Source of the DNA: Symbiodinium natans
Taxonomy: Eukaryota > Sar > Dinophyceae > Suessiales > Symbiodiniaceae
Length of the DNA: 49,197 nucleotides
Assembly: GCA_905221605.1 (NCBI GenBank)
Contig: CAJNDS010002103.1
Location: forward strand, 624,806 to 674,002
Direction of reading: 5' to 3'
The notes under the pieces are model-generated. The model was not told where the DNA came from, searched no databases, and saw only the letters and a program-made list of their open reading frames with translations. Both the position numbers and the translations under genes were made by a program. This document shows positions 27,779 to 36,384 of the stretch, one piece after another (positions within the stretch are counted from its first letter, which is position 1; each line of letters begins with the position of its first letter).

Positions 27779-30627
27779 AGTGACATAGTCGGCGGCTTTC
27801 CTATCTCCGCGCTGTTTCCTCGTGCCTTACCTACCCCTTCGTTCCGTGCACTCTCATCAATTCGAGCATTGACCAGAATAAACTCGCCCATAACTCTCTT
27901 CTGTTCATCTATCATTCGGCTCGACATCGATTCCATTGTCTTTTCCATTTTTCGCACGGTGTCCTTCACCCAGGCTTGATCTCCGTTCCTCCTCTCATCT
28001 ATCCGATCGGTTCTCGCCGCAACATTCTCACAATTCTTGTGAACCTTTGTCATGTTCGCCACGATCTCAGCCACGCTTTTGCGGTTCTTTATCACCTCTC
28101 TCGCGACGGTCATTATGTGTTCCTTCTGCGCCAGGACCACTTCACTCAGCTTCTTGGTTTCGCCGCGTACTGCTCCATCTATGCATGTGCCGTGACCCTC
28201 GCCTGGTTCTCTGCATCCACATCCAGGACCTTTTCCTTGGGTGTTGCAATGGGATGACGATGCCTTATCTATTCCGGCGTTCTGGCTCCCCTTGGACTTC
28301 AGCTTCTTTAGTTCCTCACCTGCCAACTTGATCTGATCCCATTGTCTATTCAAGACTGTCTCTACCTTATCCAGTCTCTCGCTCCTCCATGTTCCATTCT
28401 CATGTCGCATGTGCATGCCCGAGAAAACTGCACCTATGCCACGTCTCATTTCGTTCAACCCTGTCTCTATCGTAGTGATCTTCGACCCGGTACTCTGTTT
28501 GACCACGTCCGCTGAGTGCTCCACCGTAGATAGTCGCTCCTCCACTCCCTTCAACCTTGTTGTAACAGAGGTCTTGAGTACCTTCATGTTTTCAACCTGC
28601 CGTCTCATTTTCCGTGCGAGCTGCATGGCTCCCTCGGTCAGCGGCGGGGCCATTGTGTCATCCATCCTGTCCTCGCTGATGCTCCCGTCCATGACCCGAC
28701 TCATCTCTTTCAGCTCTTGCGACAGTGTTGTCTTCGTATCTATCTGCTGCGATTCTATCCACCCTTTCCAGTGCTTCACCTCCTCCTCGCATTCCACTAA
28801 TCTCTTGCTCATGACGTCCGCCTTCTCCGCTGAGCTATTGGCAATTGCACTTGCACATTCACTTGCCACCTTAAGCTTGGCTACGTCGGTCTGCGTGTCC
28901 ACAACCACCGTCTGCAAGTCATCTATCCTGCCGTCTATCTCTCCCAACGACGACTTGTCCGAATCGACAGGAGTTCTCGTCTTTGCCCGCCTTGGTGGGG
29001 ATGATGTTGCCCTCATCTCATCGTCCCTGCCTCGTCCTTCAGGAGGAGTATTGATCACGAACTGTTCGTATTGCCCACCTATCCCAGGGGATCGTGGGGC
29101 CGGGGATCGGTTGCCCCATCCCTCGCTGCCCTGATCCGGGGTGATCATTCCTGCCTGATGGATCGGTCCTCCGACCTCGGTCGTCTTGTTCATTTCTTTA
29201 ACGGCCTGCTCTGCTCGTTGCTTACGCATTCCCTCATCCATCTTGCCTATCTTGTTCGTGGCACCGACCCCAGTCTCCGATCCACCCGGGCTATCCCTCT
29301 TCAAAGATGTAGATCGACCACCAGAGTGCCCACTATCCGACCCCATCGACATCTTTCGTGACCTGCTGCTCTCTATCCCTGTGACCTCGGCACCATATAT
29401 CCCAGCGTTCCATCGCTCCTGCGATTCCGAGTGCATCGTCATGGGCGTTGAGCCTGGGTCACCCGGTCCCTGATCCGTGAAGAACTTCGCGAAGTCTGCA
29501 TCGGTGATGACCCCCGTTTCTTCGAGAGCACTCCGGATTCCATGGGATCCCCACTCTATTTCGATCGTCGAAGTTTGACCCATCCCCACATCTTTCAACG
29601 CTTCAACATTCCCGCCTGGCGATGCCTCCGACAGACCTGTTGACGAAAATACAGACAGCGCTCTATCATCGCTCTCACTGATCGTGTTCTGCACTACCGC
29701 TGAAGATCCCTTAGCTATCAACTCCAGATCTGTAGGATCGACACCGACATTCCCAATCATGGCCGCACTATTCGAATACACTCCGGGAACGAGATCGTCT
29801 CCATTCCTTCTGCCCATGCAGTGTCCGCTATCCGCACTTCTCATGCGATCGCCTTCAGCACCAAGCTCGCCACTATTCATCATTGCATCTATCCCATCAT
29901 CATTCCTCCTGATCGTCCTATCGTGATCTGACGATGATGACACTGCAAGGCTATCCACTCTATCCTCTATTGCCATTTCTATCCTGGATCCGGTGGTTCC
30001 CTTGGCATCTCCCGTCGTCTCGTGATCCGTCCCGTGGAGCACAGTCTCGGAGGGGTTGGCGAACGGTCCCTCTTCCATCCTTCCACCTAATCCAGCCAGA
30101 TCCTCGATAGCAAGCGTCGGAGTCCTAGCATTTCCTGCCTCTATCCCATCTCTTCCGGCCCTATACTCATTTAAATCTGTAGCTCCCATGACTGGATCGA
30201 ATACTACAGGACTGCTTGCAAGCATGCTGAGCTGCATCACTGCATCCCCTCTATCTGCGATTGACGGGACTGCGAGCAACTCCCGCAATTCTTCGCCTGC
30301 GTCCCTCCCCTGAGTGCCTGACGTGTCCGCTATCCCGGCATAGCCCAGCCCTCCCGACCTCCCCACACTATCCATCGTCGCCACGATCTCCAAGCTTCTA
30401 TCCGCCAGTCCTGGTGGTGGTCCTGGCACTAACACACTATCTGCAGCGCTCGACCTAACGTCTACAGTAAGCGGTCCTGAGAAATTGAGGCCGAAGCGAT
30501 CTCTATCAGCATTGCTATCCATCTCCATTCTTGTCCTTCCACTATTCCGTCCGTCGTCGATGAAGTCCATGTTTTCGGCGTCGGCTATACTTCGCACATG
30601 ACTATCAGCGGCGGCCACATCCTGATT
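27700..30627 (-). CDS. Large N-terminal ORF of the element, disordered then coiled coil (5' end cut by a MITE)
   Basis: The frame is open from the MITE boundary at 30627 to a TAG at 27700, about 975 residues. The apparent first in-frame start is a GTG at 30618, so the true start lies beyond the MITE, at 30835 or 30973. The first 550 residues are of low complexity, rich in D, S, G, M and R, and probably disordered. Residues of about 560-940 are heptad-rich coiled coil. A small cysteine group (CGCREPGEGHGTC) is near residue 800. I do not recognise a family. Position suggests a Gag-like or scaffolding role upstream of Gag. The TAG that ends it is formed by a GAATAG motif of the type scattered through the element. 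Confidence 0.6.
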   Translation of the reverse strand, partial: NQDVAAADSHVRSIADAENMDFIDDGRNSGRTRMEMDSNADRDRFGLNFSGPLTVDVRSSAADSVLVPGPPPGLADRSLEIVATMDSVGRSGGLGYAGIADTSGTQGRDAGEELRELLAVPSIADRGDAVMQLSMLASSPVVFDPVMGATDLNEYRAGRDGIEAGNARTPTLAIEDLAGLGGRMEEGPFANPSETVLHGTDHETTGDAKGTTGSRIEMAIEDRVDSLAVSSSSDHDRTIRRNDDGIDAMMNSGELGAEGDRMRSADSGHCMGRRNGDDLVPGVYSNSAAMIGNVGVDPTDLELIAKGSSAVVQNTISESDDRALSVFSSTGLSEASPGGNVEALKDVGMGQTSTIEIEWGSHGIRSALEETGVITDADFAKFFTDQGPGDPGSTPMTMHSESQERWNAGIYGAEVTGIESSRSRKMSMGSDSGHSGGRSTSLKRDSPGGSETGVGATNKIGKMDEGMRKQRAEQAVKEMNKTTEVGGPIHQAGMITPDQGSEGWGNRSPAPRSPGIGGQYEQFVINTPPEGRGRDDEMRATSSPPRRAKTRTPVDSDKSSLGEIDGRIDDLQTVVVDTQTDVAKLKVASECASAIANSSAEKADVMSKRLVECEEEVKHWKGWIESQQIDTKTTLSQELKEMSRVMDGSISEDRMDDTMAPPLTEGAMQLARKMRRQVENMKVLKTSVTTRLKGVEERLSTVEHSADVVKQSTGSKITTIETGLNEMRRGIGAVFSGMHMRHENGTWRSERLDKVETVLNRQWDQIKLAGEELKKLKSKGSQNAGIDKASSSHCNTQGKGPGCGCREPGEGHGTCIDGAVRGETKKLSEVVLAQKEHIMTVAREVIKNRKSVAEIVANMTKVHKNCENVAARTDRIDERRNGDQAWVKDTVRKMEKTMESMSSRMIDEQKRVMGEFILVNARIDESARNEGVGKARGNSAEIGKPPTMSLCHAGEIVTVEVGELMEEPGVTTLEE

Positions 30628-30736
30628 CCCAAAGGGTCCTAAGTACCTACATAGTAGAAAGTAGAGTTTCTATAGTAGGAATTACCATTATGGTTTGGGT
30701 AAGTGACCCCCATATAGGTACTTAGGATTCTTTGGG
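30628..30736. mobile_element. 109-bp MITE with 25-bp terminal inverted repeats and ATT duplication
   Basis: The left end (30628-30652, CCCAAAGGGTCCTAAGTACC followed by TACAT) is matched at 22 of 25 positions by the complement of 30712-30736. An ATT flanks both sides (30625-30627 and 30737-30739). Removing the element plus one ATT deletes 112 nt. Upstream frame positions (30973 is 1 modulo 3) then fall in register with the downstream frame (30618 is 0 modulo 3), so the ORF becomes continuous. The interior is AT-rich and without coding capacity. Confidence 0.75.
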
Positions 30737-30973
30737 ATTGACCGCAGTGACCTGGTCCTCGAGGAATCTATTCCCTGCTCCCAACACATCACTATCGCTA
30801 GACTCACTGCTCCCAATGCTATCACGTGTGGACATTGCTGCAGTCAACGAACACAAGTGACAAATGCGGAAAACTTCGCTATGCAAGTGGTACCTCTTCG
30901 CTATACCAAAAAACTTCTCGAACAGCTCGTCCAGGCCAAGCAACAAGGCTCTTAACCTGTGCGTAGTGTCCAA
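30737..30973 (-). CDS. N-terminal fragment of the large first ORF, separated by the MITE
   Basis: An 83-residue frame starts at 30973 and runs into the MITE, where it stops. A second ATG at 30835 (MSTRDSIGSSESS) begins an acidic, serine-rich stretch like the disordered region that follows beyond the MITE. The CTATC motif occurs at about 30789 and 30821 and then disappears, so the element-like sequence seems to begin near 30835-30840; the ATG at 30835 is therefore the better start. The 46 residues before it may be untranslated. Confidence 0.5.
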
Positions 30974-31180
30974 ACCAATGAAAACTTGCGCAACCCGTTC
31001 CAGTAACTAGCTCAGGCCACACGAGGAGAAAGAAGTTGTATATTTACAGTTGTAGGTTGTAATGTTGCACCAGAAGTAATTTTGGGGTTTAGGGGTTTAG
31101 GAGCTGGTTGGAGGTTCATGAGCAGGTATAACGAGTGCCACAAGTAGGGTACTAGAGTACCTATATCCAACTCTGCCGGT
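30974..31180. other. Flank between the element and the repeat block
   Basis: No gene was recognised. The stretch contains a short degenerate GGGGTTTAGGGGTTTAGG piece near 31082-31100, and otherwise unique-looking sequence. No LTR end (TG...CA with duplication) or tRNA-primer site could be defined here. Confidence 0.4.
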
Positions 31181-31232
31181 GACCTTTTTTTTTTTTTTTT
31201 TTTTTTTTTTTGGGGGGGGGGGGGGGGGACGC
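31181..31232. repeat. Adjacent poly-T and poly-G homopolymers
   Basis: A run of about 29 T is followed directly by about 19 G. A second poly-G run of about 18 lies at about 31319-31336. Lengths of such runs are unreliable in assemblies. G runs of this kind recur next to or inside the small inverted-repeat elements at 39.07 and 40.63-40.66 kb. Confidence 0.7.
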
Positions 31233-31346
31233 GGGGGTTCTCAGGAACGTAATTGTACGGAGTATCCCAGCAAACTGCAACCATACACCGTGAGCCCTCA
31301 ATGGGGGTTTACGAAATAGGGGGGGGGGGGGGGGGGTGTGCAGCTT

Positions 31347-31449
31347 AAATAGGGTGTATTTGGAAGCTGGGAATCGTATTTACAAGAGGAAAACAGGCCC
31401 CAAAATGTATACTTATTCACAAGAGCCATGTTCCAAATAGACCCTATTT
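31347..31449. mobile_element. Small MITE with 19-bp inverted ends
   Basis: AAATAGGGTGTATTTGGAA at 31347-31365 is matched in inverted orientation by 31431-31449 (18 of 19). The 65-bp interior is unique. A third copy of the end, extended to about 30 bp, lies at 39039-39068 in inverted orientation relative to 31343-31372, so this end sequence is a dispersed family here. Confidence 0.6.
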
Positions 31450-31469
31450 TAGGTCTTGTAGGGTTGCAC

Positions 31470-33715
31470 AGACAGAATTTAATTCATTAAATTCTTTAAT
31501 TTCCACTTTCCCCCTGGAATTTAATGAATTTAATGAATTAATTCAATTAATTCATTTATTTCCAAAGGGGGGGTGGAATTAATTGAATTAGTTGAATTAA
31601 TTGAATTAATTGAATTAATTGAACCCCCCCCCTTTGGAAATAAATGAATTAATTGAATAAATTGAATTAATTGAATTAATTGAATTAATTGAATTAATTG
31701 GAATTAATTCAATTAATTCAATTAATTCAATTAATTCCACCTCCCCTTTGGAAATAAATTAATTAATTGAATTAATTGAATTAGTTGAATTGTTTCGATT
31801 AATTCAATTAAGTCAATTAATTCATTTATTTCCAAATGGGGGGGATTCCCCAGCCCCCACCCCTCCCCCCCTTTGGAAATAAATGAATTAATTGAATTAA
31901 TTGAATTAATTGAATTAATTGAATTAATTGAATTAATTCAATTAATTCAATTAATTCAATTAATTCATTTATTTCCAAAGGGGGGGTGGAATTAATTGAA
32001 TTAATTTTAATTCAATTGAATTAATTCAATTAATTCAATTAATTCAATTAATTGATTTATTTCCAAATGGGGGGGATTCCCCAGACCCCACCCCCCCAGC
32101 TCGATTTGGCCAAATTTTGCCCGGAGGCTGCCCGGCAAAATTTGGCCAAATCGAGCCGCGCCTTTCTGGAGGCCCGAAATTATTTAAACTATCGCGGCTC
32201 GATTTGGCCAAATTTTGCCGGGCAGCCTCCGGGCAAAATTTGGCCAAATCGAGCCACGCATTTCTCATCGCATACGAAGGGCAGCCCGATTTGGCCAAAT
32301 TTTGCCCGGAAGCTGCCCGGCAAAATTTGGCCAAATCGAGCCGCGATAGTTTAAAAATTTCGGGCTTCAGAAAGGCGCGGCTCGATTTGGCCAAATTTTG
32401 CCCGGAGGCTGCCCGGCAAAATTTGGCCAAATCGAGCCGCGCATTTCTCATCGCGTTCGACGAGCAGCCCGATTTGGCCAAATTTTGCCCGCAGACTGCC
32501 CGGCAAAATCTGGCCAAATCGAGCCGCGCCTTGCTGGAGGCCCGAAATTATTTAAACTATCGCGGCTCGATTTGGCCAAATTTTGCCGGGAAGTCTGCGG
32601 GCAAAATTTGGCCAAATCGGGCTGCTCGTCGTACGCGCTGAGAAATGCGCGGCTCGATTTGGCCAAATTTTGCCGGGCAGCCTCCGGGCAAAATTTGGCC
32701 AAATCGAGCCGCGCATTTCTCATGGCATTCGAAGAGCAGCCCGATTTGGCCAAATTTTGCCCGCAGGCTGCCCGGCAAAATTTGGCCAAATCGAGCCGCG
32801 ATAGTTTAAATAATTTCGTTCAATTAGTTCATTCATTTCCAAATGGGGGGGATTCCCCAGCCCCCACCCCCCCCCTTTGGAAATAAATGAATTAATTGAA
32901 TTACTTGAATTAATTCAATTACTTCAATTAATCAATTTATTTCCAAAGGGGGGGGGTGGAATTAATTGAAGTAATTGAATTAATTGAATTAATTGAATTA
33001 ATTGAATTGATTCAATTATTTCAACTAATTGAATTAATTCAATTAATTCAATTAATTCAATTATTTCCAAATTGGGGGATTCCCCAGCCCCCACCCCTCC
33101 CCCCCCTTTGGAAATAAATGGATTAATTGAATTAATTGAAATAATTGAATTAATTCAACTAATTCAATTAATTCCACCTCCCCTTTGGAAATAAATGAAT
33201 TAATTGAATTAATTGAAATTCAATTAATTCAATTAATTCAATTAATTCAATTAATTCAATTAATTCAATTAATTCATTTATTTCCAAAAGGGGGGGGGGT
33301 GGGGGCTGGGGAATCCCCCCCATTTTGAAATAAATGAATTAATTGAATTAATTGAATTAATTGAAATAATTGAATTAATTCAATTAATTCAATTAATTCC
33401 ACCTCCCCTTTGGAAATAAATGAATTAATTGAATTAATTGAATTAATTGAATTAGTTCAATTAATTCAATTAATTCAATTAATTCATTTATTTCCAAAGG
33501 GGAGGGGGGGGTGGGGGCTGGGGAATCACCCCCATTTGGAAATAAATGAATTACTTGAATTAATTGAAATAATTCAATTAATTCAATTAATTAAAAAAAT
33601 TCCACCTCCCCTTTGGAAATACATCAATTAATTGAATTAATTGAATTAATTCAATTATTTCAATTAATTCAAGTAATTCATTTATTTCCAAATGGGGGGT
33701 GGGGGCTGGGGCATC
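31470..33715. repeat. AATTGAATTAATT satellite with interspersed G/C tracts
   Basis: Long runs of GAATTAATT-type 9-bp units alternate in orientation around separators such as TTTGGAAATAAATGAATTAA and GGGGATTCCCCAGCCCCCAC. The same separators recur at least six times in both orientations. The block is interrupted by the palindromic segment at 32097-32812. Any frames here (poly ELIELIEL) are products of the repeat and not genes. Confidence 0.85.
32097..32812. repeat. GC-rich nested palindrome block
   Basis: About ten arms of CTCGATTTGGCCAAATTTTG and its complement are arranged head to head around short GC cores (CCGGAGGCTGCCCGG type), separated by spacers of 40-50 bp. Some spacers recur inverted. 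Both strands carry long open frames with the same LAKFC...QNLAKSSRA peptide because the DNA is palindromic. That symmetry makes real coding unlikely. It lies inside the AT satellite with sharp borders. Confidence 0.8.
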
Positions 33716-33718
33716 CTC

Positions 33719-34080
33719 CTCCCCCCAATACTAAACCACGAGCGCGGGCCTCCCCCCAATACTAAATCACGAGCCCGGGCCGCCCCCCAATACTAAATTA
33801 CGAGCCCGGGCCTTCCCGCAATACTGAATCACGAGGTCAAACCTCCCCCCAATACTAAATCACGAGCCCGGGCTAAATCACGAGCCCGGGCCTCCAAATT
33901 ACGAGGCCGGGCCTCCCCCCAATACTAAATCACGAGCCCGGGCCTCCCCCCAATACTAAATCACGAGCCCGGGCCTCCCGCAATACTAAATCACGAGCCA
34001 GGCCTCCCCCCAATACTAATTTACGAGCCCGGGCCTCCTCCCAATACTAAATCACGAGCCCTCCTCCCCCCAATACTAGG
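33719..34080. repeat. Tandem repeat, unit about 31 bp
   Basis: About a dozen copies of a unit with the consensus CCCCCCAATACTAAATCACG followed by AGCCCGGGCCT. Unit length varies because of the C run and partial copies. No coding potential was seen. Confidence 0.85.
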
Positions 34081-36370
34081 GCACAGTTTTTGCTCCAAAA
34101 AGTGACATCGCAAGCCCTGGTCCCTAAGATTTTGAGCTCATTTCTTGCCCCAAAAAGTACTGGTCCCTAAGATTTTGGGCTCATTTCTTGCCCCAAAGAG
34201 TAACATCGCAAGCCCTGGTCCCTATTATTTGGGGCCCAGTTTTTGCTCCAAAGAGTCAAATCGCAAGCCCTGGTCCCTAAGATTTTGGACTCAGTTTTTT
34301 GCTCCAAAGCAACCCTGGTCCTTAAGATTTTGGGCTCATTTCTTGCTCCGAAGAGTCAAATCGCAAGCCCTGGTCCCGAAGATTTCGGGTTCAATTTTTG
34401 CTCCACAGAGTCAAACCGCAAGCCCTGGTCCCTAAGATTTGGGGCACAGATTTTGCTCCAAAGGGTCAAATCGCAAGCCCTGCTCCCTAAGATTTTGGGC
34501 CCATTTCTTGCCCAAAAGAGTGACATCGCAAGCCCTGGTCCCTAAGATCTTGGGCCCAGTTGCTCCAAAGAGTCAAATCGCAAGCCCTGGTCCCTAAGAT
34601 TTTGGGCCAAGTTTTTGCTCCAAAGGGTCAAATCGCAAGCCCTGGTCCCTAAGATTTTGGGTTCAATCTTTGCTCCAAAGAGTAACATCGCAAGCCCTGG
34701 TCCCTAAGATTTGGGGCCCAGTTTTTGCTCCGAAGGGTCAAATCGCAAGCCCTGGTCCCTAAGATTTTGGGTTCAATTTTTGCTCCAAAGAGTGACATCG
34801 CAAGCTCTGGTCCCTAAGATTGGGGGCCCAGTTTTTGCTCCAAAGAGTGACATCGCAAGTCCTGGTCCCTAAGATTTTGGGCACAGTTTTTGCTCCAAAG
34901 AGTCAAATCGCAAGCCCTGGTCCCTAAGACTTTGGGTTCAATTTTGCTCCAAAGAGTGACATCGCAAGCCCTGGTCCCTAAGATTTTGGGCCCAGTTTTT
35001 GCTCCAAAGGGTCAAATCGCAAGCCCTGGTTTCCCTAAGATTTGGGGCCAAGTTTTGCTCCAAAGAGTGACATCGCCAAGTCTGGTCCCTAAGATTTTGG
35101 GTTCAATTTTTGCTCCAAAGAGGTGACATCGCAAGCCCTGGGTCCTAGAGTTGGGTTCCGCTTTTGCCCAAAAGATGACCATGCAAGCCCTGGTCCCTAA
35201 GATTTGGGCCAGTTTTGCTCCAAAGAGTTCAAATCGCCAAGCCCTTGGTCCCGAAGATTTTTGGGTTCTTTGTTGCTCCAAAGAGTCAAATCGCAAGCCC
35301 TGGTCCCTAAGATCTTGGGCCCAGTTTTTGCTCCAAAGAGTCAAATCGCAAGCCCTGGTCCCTAAGATTTTGGGTTCAATTTTTGCTCCAAAGAGTCAAA
35401 TCGCAGGCCCTGGTCCCTAAGATTTTGCATGCATTGTTGCTCCAAAGAGTGACATCGCAAGCCCTGGTCCCTAAGATCTTGGGCCCAGTTTTTGCTCCGA
35501 AGAGTCAAATCGCAAGCCCTGGTCCCTAAGATTTTGGGTTCAATTTTTGCTCCAAAGAGTCAAATCGCAAGCCCTGGTCCCTAAGATTTAGGGCCCAGTT
35601 TTTGCTCCAAAGAGTCAAATCGCAAGCCCTGGTCCCTAAGATTTTGGGTTCATTTTTGCTCCAAAGAGTGACATCGCAAGCCCTTGTCCCTAAGATTTTG
35701 GGCCCAGTTTTTGGTTCAAAGAGTCAAATCGCAAGCCCCGGTCCCTAAGATTTTGGGTTCAATTTTTGCTCCAAAGAGTCAAACCGCAAGCCCTGGTCCC
35801 TAAGATTTGGGGCCCAGTTTTTGCTCCAAAGAGTCAAATTGCAAACCCTGCTCCCTAAGATTTTGGGCACAGTTTTTGCTCCAAAGAGTCAAATCGCAAG
35901 CCCTGGTCCCTAAGACTTTGGGTTCAATTTTGCTCCAAAGAGTGACATCGCAAGCCCTGGTCCCTAAGATTTTGGGCCCAGTTTTTGCGCCAAAGAGTAA
36001 AATCGCAAGCCCTGGTCCCTTAGATTTTTGGGTCGATTTTTGCTCCAAAGAGTCAAATCGCAAGCCCTGGTCCCTAAGATGTCGGGGTCGATTTGTGCTC
36101 CACAGAGTCAAATCGCAAGCCCTGGTCCCTAAGATTTCGGGGTCGATTTGTGCTCCACGGAGTCAAATTGCAAGCCCTGGTCCCTAAGATTTTGGGCCCA
36201 GTATTTGCTCCAAAAGGTGAAATCGCAAGCCCCGGGCTTTAAGATTTTGGGCTCATTTCTTGCTCCAAAGAGTAACATCGCAAGCCCTGGTCCCTAAGAT
36301 TTTGGAATCGATTTTTGCTCCAAAGAGTCAGATCGCAAGCCCTGGTCCTAAAATGTTGGGCTCAATTTTG
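34081..36370. repeat. Tandem repeat, unit about 55 bp
   Basis: About forty copies of a 55-bp unit containing GTCAAATCGCAAGCCCTGGT, CCCTAAGATTTTGGG and TTTTTGCTCCAAAGA. Because 55 is not a multiple of three, an open array cycles through all frames, giving peptide frames such as RVKSQALVPKILG on both strands. These are treated as repeat artefacts. Two alternating versions (GTCAAAT and GTGACAT; GGGCCCAG and GGGTTCAA) hint at a higher-order unit. Confidence 0.88.
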
Positions 36371-36384
36371 CTTTTCCCTTCTCT

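Noticed and set aside
46-30458. Many + strand open frames opposite the giant element
   Set aside because: They mirror the minus-strand genes, are short relative to them, are S/P/L-rich as expected of antisense translation, and carry no motifs.
1-31000. Long terminal repeats of the copia-like element
   Set aside because: No direct repeat of more than about 15 bp was found between 1-380 and 30840-31180; the 3' LTR may lie outside the window.
32044-32886. Overlapping long frames on both strands
   Set aside because: The DNA is palindromic, so identical peptides appear on both strands; repeat-derived.
33719-34080. CRISPR array
   Set aside because: Units are contiguous with no unique spacers; eukaryotic satellite.
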